A stretch of 64,000 nucleotides of DNA from Ruminococcus sp. (GTDB lineage: Bacteria; Bacillota; Clostridia; Oscillospirales; Ruminococcaceae), in the NCBI RefSeq assembly GCF_016287535.1, contig NZ_JAEFAJ010000001.1, positions 124,001-188,000 of the forward strand, read 5' to 3'. The position numbers and the translations under genes are program-made. The notes under the pieces are model-generated. The model did not search any database, had not been told where the DNA came from, and worked only from the letters and a program-made list of their open reading frames with translations. Shown in pieces: positions 59,586 to 64,000 of this stretch. Position 1 is the stretch's first letter, and each line of letters starts with the position of its first letter.

Positions 59586-60803
59586 TTATATAACAAAATT
59601 CAATGGCATACCGTTTTTCATTATTGCGTGAAGCTCGCCCTGTATCAAAGGCATGATATAATCGTATGCAGGCGCAAGAACATTGTTTCCTGCTTCGTTT
59701 ATCCATTCTCTTGGGAAGAATTTCTCCGAATTAGCTGCTTTTGCGGCGTCTACTGTGTCTATCCTGTAACTGTACGGCATATCTGATTCCCTCACAAAAG
59801 TCATCATACAACCTGATTTACCGCTTAATCCAGCTTTGACAGCAGCCATTCCTATAGCCTCTGATGACTTAATATCTTCAAGAGAAGCAATATGAGAACT
59901 ACACCTCTGCATAACATTAAGCTCTATCGAACGGACTTTACACCCGATCTCAGCTGCAACAAGCTTTTCGAGGAACTTTCCTATACCAGACAGATAACTA
60001 TGCCCGAAAACATCTTTTTGCCCTGACTGATATTCTTCAGCCGCAAATTTACCTTCTGCGGTCTTTACGCCTTCAGAAACAACAACTATTACCGCCCTAT
60101 GCTTCTTCATCTCGTTTTTCACGTCAGAAAGAAAGCTTTCAATACTGAAAGTGGTCTCGGGAAGATAAACAAGATGCGGAGCGCTCTCGCCATTCGCACG
60201 AATACAGCATGCGGCAGCTGCAAGCCAGCCCGCATGACGTCCCATTGTTTCAATAACGGTCACCGATGGTATACTGTAAACATTACTGTCACGTGTGATC
60301 TCCTGTACAGATGCAGCAACATACTTAGCCGCAGAACCATATCCAGGTGAATGATCTGTTTCACAAAGGTCATTATCTATCGTTTTGGGGATACCGATCA
60401 TTTTTATATCGTCGATCTTTTTATCTCGCAGATACGCCGAATACTTTGCAACAGTATCCATAGAATCATTTCCGCCGATATAGAAAAACATTCCGACATC
60501 GCGTTTTCGGAGTATTTCCGTTATCTTTTCGTATATCTCTGATTCAACCTTATGATCCGGCAGCTTTCTTCTGCATGAACCAAGTACCGCCGACGGAGTA
60601 CGCAAAAGCAGCTGATAACTTACATCGCTCGTGATCTTCTCTGAAAGGTCCACCATTTCATTTTTGAGGATACCCTCGATACCATTCAGCACACCATAAA
60701 TCTTGTCAATATCCTTGATCTGACCTGCAGCACTATATACTCCTGCCAAGGAAGCATTTATAGCGCAGGTCGGACCGCCTGACTGTGCAACAGCAATATT
60801 CAT
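59586..60803 (-). CDS. 6-phosphofructokinase, PPi-dependent type
   Basis: About 405 residues from MNIAVAQSGGPTCAINASLAGV, where the family homology begins. YIGGNDSMDTVAKYS carries an Asp at the position that is Gly in ATP enzymes, and GIPKTIDNDL has the Lys that ATP enzymes lack: together they indicate pyrophosphate as donor. VIETMGRHAGWLAAAA and the substrate loop PEGVKT-like (SEGVKTAEGKFA) are present. It phosphorylates fructose 6-phosphate reversibly. The ATG chosen has no nearby ribosome site; GGGAGG lies 45 bases upstream with a CTGAG/CTCAG stem between, so a start at 60842-60851 is the alternative. Confidence 0.88.
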   Translation of the reverse strand: MNIAVAQSGGPTCAINASLAGVYSAAGQIKDIDKIYGVLNGIEGILKNEMVDLSEKITSDVSYQLLLRTPSAVLGSCRRKLPDHKVESEIYEKITEILRKRDVGMFFYIGGNDSMDTVAKYSAYLRDKKIDDIKMIGIPKTIDNDLCETDHSPGYGSAAKYVAASVQEITRDSNVYSIPSVTVIETMGRHAGWLAAAACCIRANGESAPHLVYLPETTFSIESFLSDVKNEMKKHRAVIVVVSEGVKTAEGKFAAEEYQSGQKDVFGHSYLSGIGKFLEKLVAAEIGCKVRSIELNVMQRCSSHIASLEDIKSSEAIGMAAVKAGLSGKSGCMMTFVRESDMPYSYRIDTVDAAKAANSEKFFPREWINEAGNNVLAPAYDYIMPLIQGELHAIMKNGMPLNFVI

Positions 60804-60877
60804 ATTTTTTATTTGACTGAGTAATATCCCGAACTCAGCCATTCCTCCCATATAATCAGCTTTTCAGCTGTATTATT

Positions 60878-60907
60878 ATTATAGCACAGGGAGAATATCC
60901 AAATCAA
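60878..60907 (-). promoter_or_regulatory. Promoter of the phosphofructokinase gene
   Basis: TTGATT (60907-60902), 18-base spacer, TATAAT (60883-60878) on the minus strand. A CAGCT-GAAA-AGCTG stem lies at the start of the transcript. Confidence 0.65.
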
Positions 60908-61006
60908 TAATTAGAAATGACAAAATGCGCCAATAAAAATCGCAATATTTGAGTAAAAGAGCAATAAACGCCCAATCAAATAACGGTAGCTGTAATATAT
61001 ATTGCC

Positions 61007-61795
61007 TTATATAAGTTCAAAATGCTTTAAAGCATTATAGATTCCGTTCTCTTCAATTGGCGTGGTGACATACGACACATAAGGATATATATGCTCAGCT
61101 CCGCCCATAGCAATACTGTTCGGAACTGCCTGAAGCATGGGCAGATCATTTGTACTGTCTCCTATCGCATAAGCATTTTCTATTGATATTCCGAGCTTGT
61201 CAAGTATCGTGGCAATACCTGTTGCCTTTGAAAAGCCTAATGGAACATTCTCATAGAATCCGCCGCCGCGATCAATTATTGAGAAATCCTTGCCTATTTC
61301 CTGTCTGAACAATTCCATATCACTGTCCGGATTAGTCCAGATAACGAATTTATCAAAGCCGAAATTCTCATCCTCAACTCTTCCGCTTGTATCTATACCG
61401 GAATCCACAAAAAATTCCATGAAATACTTTAACCCGTCATTAACAGGAGCTTTATCATCAAAGAAATAGCCGTCCCTGTGCTCATATACCGGCGTAACAT
61501 TACACATACGCATAAGAGCAGCTATTCGTCTGCATTCGTCTTTTTCTACGGTTCGCGAAAGAATAACTTTTCCGCCGTATTCTATGTACGTACCACAGCC
61601 GCAAATATAACCGTCAAATCCAAGCTTCTTGACTTTCGTACTTATATTGAAGGCTGTCCTGCCGGAATTAATAAATGTAAGGTTGCCTTTTTGACGTGTC
61701 AGAGCAATAGCCTCCCGTGTACTCTGAGGTATTACAGCCCTGTTGTCCTCGGTAGCTAAAGTACCGTCGATATCAAAAAATATAACAGATCTCAT
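61007..61795 (-). CDS. Cof-type HAD-IIB phosphatase
   Basis: 262 residues. VIFFDIDGTLATED (nucleophile), FINSGRTAFNISTKV (motif II), a C2b cap, then GFSKATGIATILDKLGI and AIGDSTNDLPMLQAV (motif IV). Homologous to Cof/YbjI-type sugar phosphate and vitamin-phosphate phosphatases. Substrate unknown. Promoter at 61823-61851. Confidence 0.87.
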   Translation of the reverse strand: MRSVIFFDIDGTLATEDNRAVIPQSTREAIALTRQKGNLTFINSGRTAFNISTKVKKLGFDGYICGCGTYIEYGGKVILSRTVEKDECRRIAALMRMCNVTPVYEHRDGYFFDDKAPVNDGLKYFMEFFVDSGIDTSGRVEDENFGFDKFVIWTNPDSDMELFRQEIGKDFSIIDRGGGFYENVPLGFSKATGIATILDKLGISIENAYAIGDSTNDLPMLQAVPNSIAMGGAEHIYPYVSYVTTPIEENGIYNALKHFELI

Positions 61796-61822
61796 TTTAA
61801 CACTCCTTTTTATACATTAACA

Positions 61823-61851
61823 ATTATATTCCCTTCTACAATTGATGTCAA
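61823..61851 (-). promoter_or_regulatory. Consensus promoter of the Cof gene
   Basis: TTGACA (61851-61846), 17-base spacer, TATAAT (61828-61823) on the minus strand; full consensus. Its -35 box is 3 bases from the divergent promoter of the next gene. Confidence 0.85.
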
Positions 61852-61854
61852 GCC

Positions 61855-61883
61855 TTGATAATTTCTTTGACACATGGTATAAT
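61855..61883 (+). promoter_or_regulatory. Divergent promoter of the cobalamin adenosyltransferase gene
   Basis: TTGATA (61855-61860), 17-base spacer, TATAAT (61878-61883), back to back with the Cof promoter. Confidence 0.75.
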
Positions 61884-61903
61884 TGTTTTAAGAGGTGGTG
61901 CAA

Positions 61904-62419
61904 ATGCTTCATATATATTACGGAAATGGTAAAGGAAAAACCACAGCCGCTGTCGGTCTCACTGTCAGAGCGATCGGTGCAGGAATGAAAACTGCTTTTT
62001 TTCAGTTTCTGAAAAACGGTTCTTCTTCTGAAATTGATATACTTAAAGAGCTTGAAAATAATACTGTTATGTGCTGTGAATCATGCAGCAAATTCTCTTT
62101 TCAGATGAATGATGATGAGAAAAGCAATGTAACGTCAAAACATAATAATATGCTTATTTATGCTAAAGATCTAATCGAAAACGGAAGTGTTGATCTGGTT
62201 GTTCTTGACGAACTGCTTGACGCATATAACAAGAAGCTTATCGACGCTGAACTTGCAGATGAATTTATAAATTGCTGCAGTAAAAAGGCAGAGATCATAG
62301 TCACCGGAAGAGATCCATCAGCAGAGTGGTTAAATACTGCTGATTATGTTACCGAAATGACTTCATTAAAGCACCCATACAATAACGGGATAAACGCAAG
62401 AAAGGGTATAGAATACTAA
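61904..62419 (+). CDS. Cob(I)yrinic acid a,c-diamide adenosyltransferase, CobO/BtuR type
   Basis: 171 residues from the ATG at 61904, 8-10 bases after AGAGG; two GTG codons upstream are less likely. MLHIYYGNGKGKTTAAVGLTVRAIGAGMKTAFFQFLKNGSSSEIDIL contains the CobO P-loop GNGKGKTT, with LVVLDELLDAYNKKLI and EIIVTGRDPSAEWLNTADYVTEM. It transfers the adenosyl group from ATP to corrinoids. Other cobalamin genes are not adjacent, so salvage rather than de novo synthesis may be the context. Confidence 0.88.
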   Translation: MLHIYYGNGKGKTTAAVGLTVRAIGAGMKTAFFQFLKNGSSSEIDILKELENNTVMCCESCSKFSFQMNDDEKSNVTSKHNNMLIYAKDLIENGSVDLVVLDELLDAYNKKLIDAELADEFINCCSKKAEIIVTGRDPSAEWLNTADYVTEMTSLKHPYNNGINARKGIEY

Positions 62420-62441
62420 AAGCTGCCAAACCGGCAGCTTT
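62419..62441. terminator. Terminator of the adenosyltransferase gene
   Basis: AAAGCTGCC (62419-62427), loop AAACC, GGCAGCTTT (62433-62441) followed by TTTC. It starts at the stop codon and also lies 4 bases from the convergent 73-residue gene. Confidence 0.85.
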
Positions 62442-62445
62442 TTTC

Positions 62446-62667
62446 TTATATTATATCCTTTAATTCCTTAACCAAATCTATATCTTCCGAATTGATCCTG
62501 AAATTTGTAATTATGCTCTTATTATCGGGGGAAATTACTTTTATTTCGATTATACTCCCCTCCTGCACCGAACCTGCAGCAGCTTTAAAAAACATCGGAA
62601 CCTTTGGATGATTGTTTTTAAAACGATCAAGCAGACCTTTCAGCTTAAATACATTCATTGGATTCAT
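62446..62667 (-). CDS. Small protein of unknown function
   Basis: 73 residues, MNPMNVFKLKGLLDRFKNNHPKV. AGAGGTG lies 8 bases upstream and it has its own promoter and terminator, so it is a real small gene. The sequence looks like a small alpha-beta domain with a beta-rich core (SIIEIKVISPDNKSIITNFRINSEDI) and an amphipathic last helix. No membrane segment. Not recognised; a MTH1598/archease-like or DUF protein is possible but unproven. Confidence 0.7.
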   Translation of the reverse strand: MNPMNVFKLKGLLDRFKNNHPKVPMFFKAAAGSVQEGSIIEIKVISPDNKSIITNFRINSEDIDLVKELKDII

Positions 62668-62687
62668 TATTATTTCACCTCTTATGT

Positions 62688-62716
62688 ATTATAGCATATT
62701 CCGCTGATTTTTTCAA
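62688..62716 (-). promoter_or_regulatory. Promoter of the 73-residue gene
   Basis: TTGAAA (62716-62711), 17-base spacer, TATAAT (62693-62688) on the minus strand. The -35 box overlaps the TGA stop of the Gx transporter gene. Confidence 0.75.
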
Positions 62717-63213
62717 ACTATTTTTTCAAGACGGCTCCTTTTAATTAGTAACTGTGCGCATAAACCTGTAAACGCGCCTGCAATGCAGCCTGATATAATA
62801 AGCACAGGATAAAATGTAACAACAGCAAATGATCTTAATATCGCTACCGCAGCAATGATCTGTCCCGTATTATGAAGAACAGCTCCGACAACACTGCTGA
62901 GCCATATATACTTCATAGGAATAATTCTTTTTATAAGAAGCATTCCTGTAAGACATAAAGCTGCACCGGCTGCGCTGTACAGCAATGCCATTATCCTCGA
63001 AGCAAAAAAAGCTGCCAGGATTATTCTTGCTGAAACGACCATAACAACTTCCCTTGCTTTGTATCTGTAAACTGCATAAACCGTTATAATATTGGCAAGA
63101 CCAAGCTTAACTCCGGGTATCGGTATAAGATCGGGCAATTGAAGCTCTATAACAAAAATAATAAGAGCCAGTGCTGTAAGGAGAGCCAACTCGGATATTT
63201 TATGAGCTTTCAT
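62713..63213 (-). CDS. Gx transporter family protein (heptaprenyl diphosphate synthase component I-like)
   Basis: 166 residues from the ATG at 63213 with GAGGAG 8 bases upstream; the frame from 63237 lies inside the upstream gene. Five or six membrane helices: ALLTALALIIFVIELQLPDLIPIPGVKLGLANIITVY, VVMVVSARIILAAFFASRIMALLYSAAGAALCLTGMLL and IWLSSVVGAVLHNTGQIIAAVAILR. This is the Gx/HepS-like family often paired with NusG_II and ApbE proteins in Clostridia, and thought to handle quinone or flavin intermediates. The actual substrate is unknown. Confidence 0.85.
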   Translation of the reverse strand: MKAHKISELALLTALALIIFVIELQLPDLIPIPGVKLGLANIITVYAVYRYKAREVVMVVSARIILAAFFASRIMALLYSAAGAALCLTGMLLIKRIIPMKYIWLSSVVGAVLHNTGQIIAAVAILRSFAVVTFYPVLIISGCIAGAFTGLCAQLLIKRSRLEKIV

Positions 63214-63214
63214 A

Positions 63215-63571
63215 TCACTTATTCTCCTCATCTGCAAATCTTATTATAAGTCTGTGCGGCAGACAAACTATCGGAACACCTTCTGCACGAAGGAATCCGG
63301 TATGAACACAGGTCTGATCCGGACAATCAGCATCATAAATACATATTTTTCCGTTTTCGATCCTGACATCGTTCCAGCCTCCGTTTGAAGATTCTATACG
63401 GAACGTCCTGTCCTCTTCCTCAGAAAGATCAAGAGTATAAATTACTTTATTGTCCTGGATTATGCATACAGTTTTTTTATCTGATGTTCTGAAGCTGATT
63501 ATTACAATAATTACTGAAATAATAAACATCGCAAGTACGATACTTCCAATGATCTTTACGCTCTTAGTCAA
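63215..63571 (-). CDS. NusG domain II membrane protein
   Basis: 118 residues. One N-terminal membrane helix (about 7-28), then the NusG_II beta domain: CIIQDNKVIYTLDLSEEED, NDVRIENGKICIYDADCPDQTCVHTGFL and PIVCLPHRLIIRF. The pair of cysteines in CPDQTCVHTG is the family pattern and could bind metal or a disulfide. Its stop codon TGA lies 2 bases before the Gx start, and it overlaps the apbE gene by 8 bases. Confidence 0.88.
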   Translation of the reverse strand: MTKSVKIIGSIVLAMFIISVIIVIISFRTSDKKTVCIIQDNKVIYTLDLSEEEDRTFRIESSNGGWNDVRIENGKICIYDADCPDQTCVHTGFLRAEGVPIVCLPHRLIIRFADEENK

Positions 63572-64000
63572 AAGTCATCACCTCAGCATCCATCGTACTT
63601 GTATTCTGAAAGTGTCCTGTAAGTCCATCGGTATAAAATACCTTCTCCTTGTCTGAAACAATGACAAAATCATACCCCGGAAAGCTTTTTATTATTTCCT
63701 GAGCTCCTTCTTCTCCGGCAACAAAAACAGCAGTTGAAAGCGCATCACAAGTCAGCCCGTTTTCACCTATGACAGTTACCGATACAAAACCGTTGTCAGC
63801 CGGAAAACCGTCTTTAGGATCAATTATATGACAGTATCTTTTTCCGTCTTCTCCTATAAAAAATCGCTCATAGTTTCCTGAAGTTATTACAGCCTTATCC
63901 GCTATTTCAACTATACACATATCAGTATCCGTCTTGAAGGGATCACGCACAGCTACTTTCCAGTCTTTTCCATCAGGTTTCGTACCGAGTGCCTGAACAT
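63564..64000 (-). CDS. apbE: FAD:protein FMN transferase, N-terminus beyond window
   Basis: 145 residues inside the window, read from base 63998 without an in-frame stop. VQALGTKPDGKDWKVAVRDP matches the ApbE block that precedes the FAD site (ALGxKPDGxxWxVGIRDP), followed by GNYERFFIGEDGKRYCHIIDPKDGFPADNG (with the metal-binding HIIDP) and CDALSTAVFVAGEEGA. ApbE covalently attaches FMN to NqrB/RnfG or similar proteins using FAD. The start is outside the window, so the signal peptide and length cannot be checked. Confidence 0.87.
   Translation of the reverse strand, partial: VQALGTKPDGKDWKVAVRDPFKTDTDMCIVEIADKAVITSGNYERFFIGEDGKRYCHIIDPKDGFPADNGFVSVTVIGENGLTCDALSTAVFVAGEEGAQEIIKSFPGYDFVIVSDKEKVFYTDGLTGHFQNTSTMDAEVMTFD

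Overview
The window looks like chromosomal DNA of a low-GC, Gram-positive, spore-lineage Clostridia member, most like a cellulosome-bearing Ruminococcus of the R. flavefaciens type. The reasons are a complete spoIIIAA-AH operon and sigG, strong GGAGG ribosome sites and TTGACA-17-TATAAT promoters throughout, a Na+-type V-ATPase operon in the ntpFIKECGABD order, and two secreted proteins that end in dockerin modules (a GH9-CBM3c-like cellulase and a papain-like peptidase) with Thr-rich linkers. I see no rRNA, tRNA, CRISPR array, insertion sequence or prophage. The species name is an inference.

Layout. 1-7.8 kb (minus): the conserved clostridial block spoIIIAA-AB-AC-AD-AE-AF-AG-AH, asp23, nusB, a TsaD paralogue, xseA, xseB (cut by the window edge). 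7.9-11.9 kb (minus): a CUT1 sugar ABC transporter (binding protein and two permeases, no ATPase) behind a leader of about 380 nt. 12.1-15.3 kb: dockerin-bearing C1 peptidase. 15.5-19.8 kb (minus): PHP phosphoesterase, YdcF-like protein, a 72-residue protein and an unusual TIM-barrel/acyl-CoA-synthetase fusion. 20-24.7 kb (minus): RNA modification genes rsmI, trmN-like, mnmA and tmcAL plus a HAD phosphatase and a 30-codon ORF. 25-33 kb: ackA, a DUF3737 beta-helix protein, an ECF-like sigma/anti-sigma pair, a pyridoxal kinase-like gene, sigG, and an NfeD-SPFH membrane pair. 33.2-36.1 kb: HtrA, then two candidate non-coding RNAs flanking a DUF1292 gene. 36.1-44.6 kb (minus): nine-gene V-ATPase. 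44.8-50.4 kb (minus): NUDIX, aspS, hisS, an mgsA-like gene, a minD-like gene, aroK. 50.5-55.8 kb: a radical SAM gene, lysA, engB, lon. 56-59.5 kb: YerC/TrpR-like repressor and the GH9 cellulase. 59.6-64 kb: PPi-type phosphofructokinase, Cof phosphatase, cobalamin adenosyltransferase, a 73-residue unknown, and a Gx-transporter/NusG_II/ApbE group.

How it fits together. The secreted dockerin enzymes point to a surface cellulosome, the ABC transporter to uptake of released oligosaccharides, and PPi-PFK and acetate kinase to fermentation of the sugars to acetate; the V-ATPase carries the full set of Na+-binding ligands. The engulfment channel genes plus sigG show that forespore genes are retained.

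The least ordinary material is non-coding: (i) an RNA of about 610 nt (minus, about 35327-34716) with its own promoter and terminator, no sizeable ORF, many hairpins and four spaced copies of a GUGAGUCCAAUGG-like element with one complementary segment; (ii) a 6S-like RNA at about 35902-36100; (iii) a promoter-terminator-promoter cassette ahead of the V-ATPase; and (iv) the long leader of the sugar-binding protein gene. Among proteins, the TIM-barrel/acyl-CoA-synthetase fusion, an MgsA homologue with substituted active-site positions and the small coupled ORF behind mnmA deserve a look.
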